Part shown: piece after piece, positions 18,678-27,544 of the stretch | Numbering within the stretch: position 1 is the first letter of the stretch | How the letters are laid out: each line of letters starts with the position of its first letter | Assembly (NCBI GenBank): GCA_034696485.1 | Contig: JAQIWT010000216.1 | Coordinates: 1 to 27,974 of the forward strand | Length of the DNA: 27,974 nucleotides | Reading direction: 5' to 3' | Source of the DNA: Isohypsibius dastychi | Taxonomy: Eukaryota > Tardigrada > Eutardigrada > Parachela > Isohypsibiidae | The notes under the pieces: model-generated | Told to the model about the DNA's origin: nothing | The model's input: only the letters and a program-made list of their open reading frames with translations | Database searches by the model: none | Program-made: the position numbers and the translations under genes

Positions 18678-19556
18678 CACTATCTGCCAGTTCTCTTCAC
18701 ACGTCACCTTTTTCAGGATCTTCTCAAACTCCCACTGCTGTAGAAGCGCCGGAACAAAGTCAACTTTAATGGATTCGCACTTGGGATTCCACGTTGACTT
18801 TGGATAGGGTGCTAAGCTCTCAGTCACAGGAGCTGGAATAATACTGGATCCACGAAGACACAGCTCAAACCACCGCCGAATATCCGCGATATCGAAATCG
18901 TAGTCTTTCGGGTTCCTGCCACGCGCAACAAGGTATGCAAAGACAACTGCAAACAAACCGCAACTGACACCGTCTATCTGTCGCTTCACAGCCACAGGGG
19001 CAATCCGTATCTCCGTTTCCCCACTACCGTAGCACCGCCAAATTTAAAGTTTGGACTTCCAGTTGGGCCGCATATCCAAACTATCGAAGTACAAGACTTC
19101 TCTTGTAGACTTATCCCACGATGTGACAAAGAAGTGGTTGACATCGTTGAAATGAATTTGGACGCAAACCTTGCTTTTCTCCATACCTGTGAAATTTGGA
19201 GTCTCGAGTTCGGATGAAGAGAAACATCCGGAAACTTCCGCACAAGAATCTCTGATGAGACGTGCCACGGCGAAAACGAGAATAGGGCTCAGTGGCTTCC
19301 CTTCACGGAGCTCCTGTACATCGCTTTGGAGAATTGTAAATTCTTTCACCAAGAATGCGATAGCGTTAGCACCACCAAATTTTTCAAGATTGTTTGAGGC
19401 GGCAGGTGGATTTGTAGTAGAGGAATGCTGTGTGGACTCTGGTTTGGGAGTGAATTTTGGGATGAACTGTACGGGATTCAGCGTTGGGTGATATAGCTTT
19501 AGTTGCTGATGACTGTTCAGAATTCTACGCTTCGTCCGTTCTCCTACTGTTCGTGC
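18678..19556 (-). CDS. Ginger-type polyprotein: Ulp1-like protease domain A, with in-frame stop
   Basis: Exon from acceptor GCATTTAG (19557) to donor GTACTC (18672-18677). The first part is a basic, Pro-rich linker (KFTPKPEST region). The C48 catalytic set follows: His in DVNHFFVTSWD, Asp in YFDSL, Gln in KRQIDG and Cys in DGVSCGLFAV, then ARGRNPKDYDFDIADIRRWF as in cellular and transposon Ulp1 domains. A TAA at 19044-19046 interrupts the frame between Asp and Gln. Reading continues in the same frame on both sides, and the Asp-Gln spacing (about 35 residues) suits the family only if the stop is read as a point mutation. A 35-nt intron there is possible but would shorten the spacing to about 25. 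Confidence 0.75.
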
Positions 19557-19606
19557 CTAAATGCGCTTTGTCAGAATATGCAGAAATCACTTCATAATGA
19601 ACCCAC

Positions 19607-21689
19607 TTTGTACGGCTTATCGCGTTTTGCAGGCCCTCGCAACTTTTTGTGTGCAAGGTCAGCATATGCTGGAGCCATATCGGTATCTTTCTGCAGGGCT
19701 TTCCCGCCTGAGAGGACAGATTCTGCTTCCATCTCATCACTTAGGCCCTTGCCTTGATGCACACTGAATTTCACTTCTTTGCCGCCGACCACACTTGGTT
19801 GTTCCCGGTTTCTATCGGCACCACTGGGCTGAAATTTAAGTATGCGAACGTCCTTGTTACTGATAATGTAGAACTCGTTCTGGTGGCTGATACGGACGTG
19901 GTTCTTCAGAACTTCAACAACAACTCCAGGTCCGAGGTTTTTGTCTGTTTTGGAGTGTAGTTGGTTCCCTTTCTTTCTAGGACGAAACATCACTGTCTGG
20001 CCTTCAAGAAAAGAGGAATTTTTGAGCACACCAACTGAGTTGAAATTGAATGCTAACCTTTCTGCAGTTCTACTCCACTGTTCTTGTTGCGCTTATCAAA
20101 AGAAGTTTTTTGTCGGAGTCGTTCTTTTTGAATGTTGCTCGTTACCGTATCCCGAAGCATGTTTTGAATTTCGGCATAACGTTTTACGGTCTCCAAGCAC
20201 TGCATGTTTGTTTCCACAACAAACTCGGGCGCATCCATTCTATTTAAAAACTGAATCTCGTCATCTTCGCGGTCGTCCTTGCTCGTGCTGATACGGGGTC
20301 GGAAAGTATGCATGAGTTCGAAAGGAGCAAAACCAGTTGCCGCGGACGGCCGGATATTGATCTCGAACATAACTGAGTTCAGATGCTCATCCCAATCGTT
20401 TCCAAGCTCACTAACTTTTGTTTCGAGATGCCTGAACGAAACATTTGTGATTCTCTGTTTTCGTGAAATAATATTAGGTTACCGTTTCACAGTTCCATTC
20501 ATCTTCTCAATCATCCCGTTCGCGCGGGGCGTGTATGGCCTCGTTGTCGAATGGGTGATCCCAAGAATGGCGTTCATTTCGCGGTTTAACTGCATTGAAT
20601 GAGCATTATGTGGCCGTACTCTTCTTTGGTGTTGAAAAAAACCAACCTCGTTCACGAATTCCCTCCCGTTGTCTGTGATAATACGAGGTGAGAACAGGTG
20701 CATCGGTGATGTAAATTTCTACCTGTGATAATTCTTTGAGGCGCACCAAACCGGCTGTACACTTGCTCAAACAGTGCTCTCGCCACAGTTGAGCCTTCTT
20801 TGTTTGGGAGTGGTACGGCAACTGCCATCTTCGTCCAATAATCCACAAGCGTGTGTGCGTACTGGTTTCCTCTCGAGGTGATTGGAAGTCTGATTAGGTC
20901 CATTCCGACCAGATACCAGGCTCGAGACTTGATGGTCACTTGTTGTAAGGTATCCTGTGGTTTCAGAAGACCCCTCCCACGCTTTTGACATTCCACACAT
21001 GCTTCGGTCTAAAAATGAATAAGGTGAACATGAAGTAGCAATCTGCCTGAGATTTGCACATACAACTGACAATACATCTTTTCGTATCGACCTCAAGTGG
21101 AATTCTTCGCTGATGCGTTTGATCAAGTAATCCCGACGGGCATGATTCGAGCGGCTACAACAGAAAGAGACCGACGAAGTTCAGAATGGAAGAAAAACAG
21201 ACGTATTCGTTACTCACTTGTGTTGTTCCCGAACAATCCTCTGTCGTTCTTCCTCTGTTTCTGGGTATATCACGAACTTGCCACCTGGATTTCTGATCAG
21301 AAGGACATCTCCTCTCAAACGAAACTGCTCCCATGCTTGTCGTCGAACAACTTCAGTTTTGCCCCGAGTGAGTCCATCGAGATGTTTTTTGTGGACAATG
21401 TAGTGTTTGATTGCTTTTATGTTAGGGCCAGTTTTACGTTTGTCGATCACTTCAGTACTGCATTCATCTACACATTAGATTGAAAGGTATAGAAAACCTC
21501 ACATTTTTCGTCATAATCGATTGCCACCTGAATCTGATGAGCTTTCGTTCAATTGACCCTGGTCCGAACCACTTGTTCTCGTACGTTCTGGTCGGTTGAA
21601 TCATTCGCTGTAAATTCGGTCAGCTCTCGGTCAGCCGGCTTATCGTGTAGCCGATTCACTGATTGCTGAACGTTGCTCTGGTCGACCAT
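19607..21689 (-). CDS. Ginger-type polyprotein: gypsy-like integrase (HHCC, DDE core, GPY/F)
   Basis: Exons: about 21689-21503 (start MVDQSNV; an internal intron is likely), 21467-21218, 21154-21064, 21008-20723, 20672-20647, 20589-20483, 20431-20058 and 20001-19607; all junctions from 21467 onward are in frame. The zinc site is H-x4-H-x29-C-x2-C, assembled over three exons (REQH, SNH, ACVEC). Core residues are Asp in VGMDLIRLP, Asp in IITDNGREF and Glu in NGMIEKMN, the DDE triad of retroviral/gypsy integrases. A C-terminal GPY/F-like module follows: KGQTVMFRPRKKGN and LGPGVVVEVLKNHVRIS. The enzyme would cut and join the element's ends. The chain continues into Ulp1 domain A (PYK|ARTVG). Catalytic residues are intact. 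Confidence 0.85.
20673..20722 (-). other. 50-bp intron with direct repeat at both splice sites
   Basis: In coding orientation the exon before ends AATTATCACAG|GTAG and the intron itself ends TATTATCACAG|AC, so ATTATCACAG occurs at both boundaries. Splicing joins IIT to DNGREF through the catalytic Asp codon (G|AC). The duplicated boundary is the footprint expected if the intron arose from a local duplication with a filler. Confidence 0.8.
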
Positions 21690-21982
21690 GGTTGCGCTTT
21701 AAAAAGGAGAAGCGGCATATGGAAATGATGACTTAAAATGGAGACAGGGGGGGGGGGGCGAATCCCGATACTGCAACATTGCATAAACCGTAACCACACC
21801 ATGATTCCCACTACCCCATATGTGCATATGAACTGAGAACGAGTCAAAAAAGTCGACCCAACACTTGTGTAGCTCAACTACTCAACGGTCCGTCAGCTAG
21901 CTCTTAGAAACTGATACTTCCGATTTAACGCAGAAAACCAGATAAAGGACACTTCAACACGTTTTTTCTGCTTCAAAAAAGT

Positions 21983-22534
21983 TTAAAAAAATTCAAACCT
22001 GTTTGGGATCGGCTGAATATGAGGGCGTGTTGCACCATCCCTTCCTTGATCTTGGATAATATTGCAATCGGGTATCGCAGACGGTTCAGCATGACTGTAT
22101 TGCTGATCAGTCTGGCCAGGAATCGGATGAGGTTGTACGTATGGGATAAACGAGTTACAATCTCCAAAAGAAGACATATTCCATTGATATTGCCCATGAA
22201 AATTTCTCGCATCGGTATGAGGATGAACACAAGCCTCTGGCGGCACAATCCCGTATGGTGGCTGATAAAAGTTTTGTGCATAGCGCCCAGTAGGTGGCTG
22301 ACAAATTCCCAGGGAATTACAACACGTACACATTCTCTTCCACCCAGGCCCATGGCAAAAACCATGCATACAGTTCTGTCCTACCTCGTGCCACTGGTGA
22401 TAAACTGGGCCATTCAAGGTACCAGATGAACTCTGTGGGACGAAACCTGAGTGACAGTCCTGTTGAAACGGTAAGTTTGCCTGGAACGGTCGAGACGATC
22501 CATCATTCGCGGGATTGGAGAATGGGAACTGATT
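21983..22534 (-). CDS. Ginger-type element: Pro/Gln/Tyr-rich N-terminal exon
   Basis: Open frame from ATG (MNQFPFSNPA) of about 183 residues, rich in Pro, Gln, Tyr, His and Cys, with YQPPYGIVPP and PYVQPHPIPGQ stretches and a Cys cluster (CMHGFCH, MCTCCNSLGIC). It resembles a disordered or gag-like N-terminal region rather than an enzyme. A possible donor (AACAG|GTTTGA) lies at the end, but I could not find the splice that links it to the integrase exons, so it may be a separate small protein. The frame can be extended upstream only without an ATG. Confidence 0.45.
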   Translation of the reverse strand, partial: NQFPFSNPANDGSSRPFQANLPFQQDCHSGFVPQSSSGTLNGPVYHQWHEVGQNCMHGFCHGPGWKRMCTCCNSLGICQPPTGRYAQNFYQPPYGIVPPEACVHPHTDARNFHGQYQWNMSSFGDCNSFIPYVQPHPIPGQTDQQYSHAEPSAIPDCNIIQDQGRDGATRPHIQPIPNRFEFF

Positions 22535-23274
22535 CATCACGTCTAGCAATCTGCAAGGTGTCGTAAAATTCAGATACACAGCCCATACGCTGCTTTCGGG
22601 GAATGGGTTCACATTGAGAACCGTTCCTAAACACTGACGCAATCAGCCAGACGACAACAACCGCTGCTACCTTCTGACAGCGTTATCTCACTTTCAGCCT
22701 TTTGGCATGCTTTCAATCGGCGGCATGTCCTTTGAAGTGAACACAAAAGAGATATGTATCACTGAAGTTTTTCCAGCTGATTGCCAACTGCCTTTTAGAG
22801 TACTGCTTATGCTTCAGATCCAGACATCATTCAGTTCAATTAAGAATCAGGTTGATTTACATACGCCAATGGTTCAACGCACAAAGACAGCCGCCAAGCA
22901 GTGACCTGAAACCACTTAAACTAGAGAAAGAGGAGCATTTCGTGAACAAGGTAATATTGTTGCTTCACTATCTTGCTGCGCTCAAACACGGAAGGGCATC
23001 TTGATTCGGATATTTCGATGTCCAAAACTTGAACCACCAACAGTATCGCTTTCGACTGTCGGCAAACCGCAAACTGAAAATGGGTGGTGGAATTGCATCA
23101 CAGACATGAACCACCCGAATCGAGCTGAGTAGATTCTGTACTTTAAAGAATCAATTATTTTGCCCGTTTGAACATCGGGCAGATAAGTTGATTCAACTAT
23201 TTTGCCCGTTTGCACATCGGGCAAAAAAGTTGATTCTTCAAAGGTACCGCGGTCACACAGTGTTCGAGCGTCAG
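22535..23274. other. Non-coding 5' region of the Ginger-type element
   Basis: Lies between the first coding exon and the right inverted repeat. It holds the paired GCCCGTTTG-ACATCGGGCA subterminal repeats (about 23160-23230), each of which can form a small hairpin. The element's promoter should be here; I cannot identify it. Confidence 0.5.
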
Positions 23275-23689
23275 CAAAGTTGATTTCTCAGATGTCCCCG
23301 TTTCTCGTTACTAAAATGTCCATTTGAGGTGGTTTTTGCATTTATAGATAATGAACAACCAATATTGATGGCGGTCTTGAAAAAATTGCGAGATCTGACG
23401 CAACAAACTGTCAGTTAGACGATGAAACAGTTGTGCCATGCATTGTTAACGGGCAGATCAGTTGAATTGCCATGCCTGATGGACAATTCTTATTTCATCG
23501 TTTCCACTCTCAGGTGATCAGCTAGTTTTCTAGATAGACACCGGACGGGGAATTTTGGTGAAAATCTAGTGACTGCGAATGATGAAAATCAAGGTTTCGG
23601 AAAATCAACTGTTTTGCCGACTCAACTCTTTTGCCGGGCAAAAAAGTTGATTAGTTGAATCAACTGCTCAACTATTTTGCCCGCTACAA
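23275..23689. repeat. Right terminal inverted repeat of the Ginger-type element
   Basis: Reverse complement of the left repeat. Just inside it, at about 23150-23240, lies a tandem pair of ATTTTGCCCGTTTGNACATC with GGGCA and AAGTTGATTC, giving a cluster of subterminal TTTTGCCCG/GTTGATT sites that could be integrase binding sites. Confidence 0.9.
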
Positions 23690-23751
23690 ATGCTCATCGA
23701 AATTGCGTCTTCCAGTCCCTTCAGTTTTCTCGCGATGATGGCGCGATGTGC
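23690..23751 (-). pseudogene. Xi-class GST, 5' part of the interrupted exon
   Basis: Begins after CTTTTCAG at 23752 and reads AHRAIIARKLKGLEDAISMS, matching the family block just after the catalytic Cys-Pro-x. It runs straight into the inverted repeat of the transposon at 23689. Together with 16574-16522, minus one 4-bp duplication, the exon is 111 nt, phase 0 at both ends. Confidence 0.88.
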
Positions 23752-23956
23752 CTGAAAAGAAACAAACAAGTGAAAAGAAGCTGAAATGCAAAATCTCATT
23801 AAGGACTGGAATCGCACGACAAATTATCAACAAATAAATCCGAAATAATTCTGGTTACTCAATTCAAATTTTACTGAATAAGAAATGGACAGGAAAAAAC
23901 CCAAATAAAAACTGGCAGATTAAGTCCAGAATCATCCACCTTCCGGTGCAACTTAC

Positions 23957-24028
23957 AAACGGACAAGCCCAGGAGACGTAGAGATGATACCGTCCAGCTT
24001 CCGCTTTATATTCCAACCACTCCATCCA
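23957..24028 (-). CDS. Xi-class GST, exon with catalytic cysteine
   Basis: Reads about WMEWLEYKAEAGRYHLYVSW then ACPF and ends at donor GTAAGT (23951-23956). The AGRYHLYVS-x-ACP block is diagnostic of glutathionyl-hydroquinone reductases, with the Cys as nucleophile. The 5' boundary is uncertain: an AG lies at 24029-24030. No suitable in-frame ATG with the conserved N-terminal residues is visible before the plus-strand Ig frame at 24108. The first exon is probably further right or lost. Confidence 0.8.
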
Positions 24029-24107
24029 CTTTTGACAACGGTACACGAATTAATACTTCCCTCCCTCATCCCATCATGGTCAAAAGTGACTATCTAAATT
24101 CAAACGG

Positions 24108-24836
24108 ATGTCGACATTGTCATCTACCAATATGCCTCATTCTAATGACCATTTGTCAGGAGGACCGGATATCCTTCTTTCTCTCACATCACGGGATCAA
24201 AAGAAATCTTTCACAAGCATGACGATTGACCTCACTGAACGGATAAGTTTTGATTGTTTCTACCGAGAATCAGGAGTGTGTACGGAAGAGCCTGTCTTCA
24301 CAGGAACCGATTTAGCTCTTCGAAAGTTTCAGATCCCTGAACACCATTCTGGTTATAAATGGAAAGATATTCTAAACTGGCATCGGATACGGAGAGACCT
24401 GAACAATGGCCCTCTTACTTTATCCATGAATGAGAATGACACAGGGAATTACTCCTGTGCATGCGGCGCAACTCGATCAAACAACGTTCTGCTATATGTG
24501 AATCGGTTGAGCTCTGCTGTTGTGATGCCTTCTCCGAACATCAATGATGTCAATTTTCTTGAGGGTGGAGACGGATTACTAATTCTCAGCATTATCCCAC
24601 CGTTTAACGAGAAAGATATCACATGTATAGCTCCAAATGGCTTCAATATCCCAGTTCACCGGCATGACACAAATCAGGTGGCGTTCGATCTGGGAACTGC
24701 TGACAGAAATCATAGTGGTGTTTATCATTGTACGAGCTCAAAAGCACAATTTGACCTTCCATGGAAAAGTCAGCTAGTTAAAATTGCTGACGTTGACTGC
24801 AATGCCGTGAAAATCAACGCGAAAGTACACTGTTAG
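24108..24836 (+). CDS. Two-Ig-domain protein (fragment or secreted form)
   Basis: 242-residue frame. Ig domain 1 spans about residues 28-130: Cys in ISFDCFY, Trp in LNWHRI, then NENDTGNYSCACG, the D-x-G-x-Y-x-C signature of the F strand. Domain 2 spans about residues 137-225: Cys in DITCIAP and NHSGVYHC. There is no transmembrane segment and the frame ends in ...KVHC-stop. The true start is unclear. The in-frame ATG at 24108 gives no signal peptide, CATTTGTCAG at 24150-24159 is a good splice acceptor directly before GGPDILL, and another frame from ATG 24076 encodes a hydrophobic stretch (LPICLILMTIC). Ig domains of this kind occur in invertebrate receptors and secreted recognition proteins; I cannot assign a specific family. 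It lies head-to-head with the GST gene. Confidence 0.65.
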   Translation: MSTLSSTNMPHSNDHLSGGPDILLSLTSRDQKKSFTSMTIDLTERISFDCFYRESGVCTEEPVFTGTDLALRKFQIPEHHSGYKWKDILNWHRIRRDLNNGPLTLSMNENDTGNYSCACGATRSNNVLLYVNRLSSAVVMPSPNINDVNFLEGGDGLLILSIIPPFNEKDITCIAPNGFNIPVHRHDTNQVAFDLGTADRNHSGVYHCTSSKAQFDLPWKSQLVKIADVDCNAVKINAKVHC

Positions 24837-25589
24837 TCAGTGTCAACGTTAATTCAACAGGGTTCTTCGATATTAGGGGGGAGAGGTAGACAAGGGGGAT
24901 AAAATTGTGATTTTAGAGAACTTGTCAAAATTAGCGGTTTAAACTTGAATTCGTACCTGTAGCTATCATGATGAATGACTTACGATGATGTTTTTGACTC
25001 AAAAACAGATTTTCAGCGTAAAAAAGTGTTTCTGAGAGAATGCTGTGTCACCCCGATCATATTCAAAGCTACTCATGCTGCTTCAGTTCAATCCAGAATA
25101 TGTCGATGTGACAGATCAAGAATATTGGAGACCAGAATTGGGGGCTGCATAAAGATCTCAGAAAGCGATAAGAGCAGGACCCGTTTCGATAGAGAACTCA
25201 GAGAGAAATTTGCAAATATCAACGGGGCCTGAACGCAAAAAAAATTGCACAGGTTGACAAAGCCGCTATAAAAATATTCCAAAAATATGACCGTGTTGGT
25301 TGAAAAATCTAGTTTTTTTCAACATCAGAAGTAAATTTGTGTCACCCAAAGAAGACATTCAATAAGTAAAAGATGCTGATGTGGAATACGCGATTATATC
25401 GCATTGTGTGTCCAAATAATGAGAGCGAGTAACACATCGTTAAAGTGATTGCTTTTATGGCAGCGCGGCAGAGTCAATGACAGAAGGAAAGAAAGGAAAG
25501 CTGGGCAGTCTAGCATAGGTATCCCGAACAACATCAAGCAAAAAACATCGAAGCTGAATGAATAAACATAAACCAGATATCAGTGATCA
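24837..25589. other. No gene recognised between the Ig gene and the P-type transposase
   Basis: A G-rich stretch (about 24877-24898) and a short open frame at 24975-25232 without motifs. The 3' end of the P-type element should lie here, but I found no inverted-repeat partner because the other end is outside the window. Confidence 0.4.
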
Positions 25590-27544
25590 TTATTTTTTTT
25601 GTTTCTGGTCTCGTTTGACCTGCGCCATATTTCGAGCATGTTGCTCGGTTGCTTCAGTTCTTCGAATATATCCACTCAGAACTGTCTTCGCTAAAGTCCG
25701 AAAAATCCGATTCCACCACAGTTCTGTATTTTGATCACAAGACGAACAAATAGTTAGAACTGATGGGCACTGTGCTTTAAAATACTCCATTCCCAACAAT
25801 TCCAGTAGCTTCACTTGATGACTGATCGAGCGAAAATATTTTCCGGCTTCATCCGAACCCACAATCGTTTGAACGCGATATAAGCAATCAGCCGCTCTCA
25901 CAACCACCTCAGTCGGATATGTCAGCGCACCACGGTCGATTGACAAAAGATATGCATAGCATTCAGGTTCTTCGGTAACCATCGAGCGGTTCTGATCGAA
26001 AGTTTGCTTGCACTCGATGCAGCTTTCAGAAGTCTTTCTCCAGTGACTTTTAAGCTTCATGACGGCATACCCGCTGATGACAGTCAGTGACTCAAGTTCT
26101 GGTTATGTAATCCCATCACTGTCAAATTCAGCAGAATTGATAGCATATCGAAAAAAATCCAGCATCGCATCGTCCGTCATCTCAGTGTTATGGTCTATGG
26201 CGTTCTTCCAAAATGGAACGTTTGACGTTTTGTACGCTATCAAATAACTGAATTATTATACTGAGGTGATGAGCGGATGACGCTTTCTAACCTTTCAAGC
26301 AGTTTATAATAAGGGTTTTTTTAGTCGCTTCCAACATCTCACTTATTGAAACAGCATACTTTGCACCGCATAACTGACGAACCCAACCAAAAAACCCCTC
26401 CAGGTGATCGGTTGTAATCTTTCCAAGGAGAACATAATCCACACCTGTATAGTATGAAGTATAAATGGTGTTCACGAAAATAAACTAAAACTACAAACAT
26501 CTATTTACCTCTTTGGTTGAGCATGTACTCTACATACATCAGCGTGACATTTATTTGTTTGATGAGTGCCGTGAATGTCTGCTCCGTTAAACCGTAGAAC
26601 TGGTTGGCGCCAGGTTTCTGAACTTCGGTTTTCCATTTGATCAGCATTGACAACAGCTCTCGTAAAAAACCAAGTCTGGAATCGTTGATGCTTCTCAGCG
26701 GCTCTTGGAAAAGGTCACGGCTGAACTTCCCCTGTTGTGGGAAGCGAACATTGTTCATCTTGTACCAGCGATTGAATAGGTCTAAAAAGTCGGCAGTAGT
26801 TTCCCAGTTGGATAGCTGAAATTGTGGTTTCGCGCCGATGTAGCGAAGAGTACTGACGGTCGAGTCATCGAAAATGACCCGTGCTAATCTGACGTTCTGC
26901 TTCGCTAGATTGGTGGGGTAAAGAGCGTCCTTAGATAGTTTGTGGGACAATCGCACGGTCCCACAGTCTATCTGATGGAGATTTCTCAGAGTCATGAAGT
27001 TTGCTTTCACTGCTATTGATTCTGACCAATCAAGACCTGGGCGCGGGCCTTTTGGAACAGGATAAAGAAAAACGCAGTTTGTACCCGATCTGAGCCAGTT
27101 GTTCCTGATACACTTGAGGATGTGTATGTAATCAAACGTGAAGTATAAAGGCCTTGGGGAAGGATTGGCTGCGTTGAACTTGCAGTAGGAGTTGTTTTGA
27201 GGCATGAGTCCGATTTCATTTTCGGGTTGGTTGTTCTTGATGAATAGCAATCTAGAATTCAAAAACATTAACAACTATCTTAACCACAGAAATTTGCATT
27301 ACCTGAACGCTTTGTTGTTGACGGCATTGTTATCGCTGACAAGAGTAACAACTTCGAGCGACATTTTCTCCAGTGCAGTTACTATTTCTTCGATTTTGTC
27401 CGCTACAAATTCCGCCGTGAGATTTTTCACCGGATATATTCCGAGTGGTAGTTTGATACGTGAAAGCAACCCAACGACCATGAAAGTCAAGGCGGTGCCG
27501 GCTTTCTCTCCTAACTGACTCTCATTCATTGCTGCACCAAAAAT
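25590..27544 (-). pseudogene. THAP9/P-element-type transposase, 5'-truncated, one in-frame stop
   Basis: Four exons in order: 27544-27303, 27251-26509, 26444-26292 and 26236-25590; introns are 51, 64 and 55 bp and all junctions keep frame. Family blocks visible: LVSDNNAVNNKAF (RNase-H-like core, catalytic Asp), LYFTFDYIHILKCIRNNWL (second Asp region), TADFLDLFNRWYKMNN, TTDHLEGFFGWVRQLCG (the conserved DHLE-x-FFG element near the catalytic Glu), then ISGYAVMKL, SCIECKQ and YLLSIDRGALTYP of the C-terminal region. These enzymes move P-type elements by cut-and-paste. The N-terminal THAP zinc finger is not in the window; the first exon seen begins mid-protein. TAA at 26103-26105 falls in the last exon between domains, with the frame continuing on both sides. 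Confidence 0.85.

Larger units (their letters stand above)
16575..23689 (-). mobile_element. Ginger-type DNA transposon with integrase, two Ulp1 domains and PHD finger
   Basis: 7,115-bp element bounded by long terminal inverted repeats beginning TTGTAGCGGGCAAAATAG. It is flanked by GCGC (16571-16574) and ATGC (23690-23693), read as a decayed 4-bp target duplication. The coding strand is minus. The modules, right to left, are a Pro/Gln/Tyr-rich exon, HHCC zinc site, DDE integrase core, GPY/F-like domain, Ulp1 domain A, linker, Ulp1 domain B and PHD finger, joined by introns of about 35-65 bp. There is no reverse transcriptase, RNase H, gag or LTR. A gypsy-type integrase in a TIR element with TGTNR-like termini and 4-bp duplications is the definition of Ginger transposons; a PHD finger and Ulp1-like protease also fit my recollection of that family. 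One in-frame stop (19044-19046) and the decayed target site suggest an inactive copy. Confidence 0.85.
13819..24030 (-). pseudogene. Xi-class GST (glutathionyl-hydroquinone reductase, ECM4/YqjG family), split by a transposon
   Basis: Family enzymes reduce S-glutathionyl-hydroquinones using glutathione and a catalytic cysteine in the thioredoxin-fold half. Exons in transcription order are about 24028-23957, 23751-23690 + 16574-16522 (one exon, interrupted), 15330-15258, 14919-14876, 14810-14656, 14499-14406, 14332-14216 and 14031-13819. All junctions keep the frame, with introns GT-AG except one GC-AG. Hallmarks in order: AGRYHLYVSWACPF|AHR (catalytic Cys; the usual CPW is CPF), [87 protein letters not shown] and [10 protein letters not shown]. 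About 290 residues are visible; the family is usually about 320, so an N-terminal exon is missing from view. Lesions are the 7.1-kb insertion and TAG at 16537-16539. Other exons are intact, so inactivation looks recent. Confidence 0.9.

Noticed and set aside
19607-21689. Integrase considered as part of an LTR retrotransposon or endogenous retrovirus.
   Set aside because: No reverse transcriptase, RNase H, protease of aspartic type or LTR is present, and the element has inverted rather than direct terminal repeats.
22019-22566. Plus-strand frames of 136 and 90 residues.
   Set aside because: Antisense to the Pro/Gln/Tyr-rich transposon exon, with no motifs.
16575-23689. Considered as a Polinton/Maverick, which also combine integrase and a cysteine protease.
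   Set aside because: No DNA polymerase B, packaging ATPase or capsid genes; the element is too short and its target duplication appears to be 4 bp, not 6 bp.
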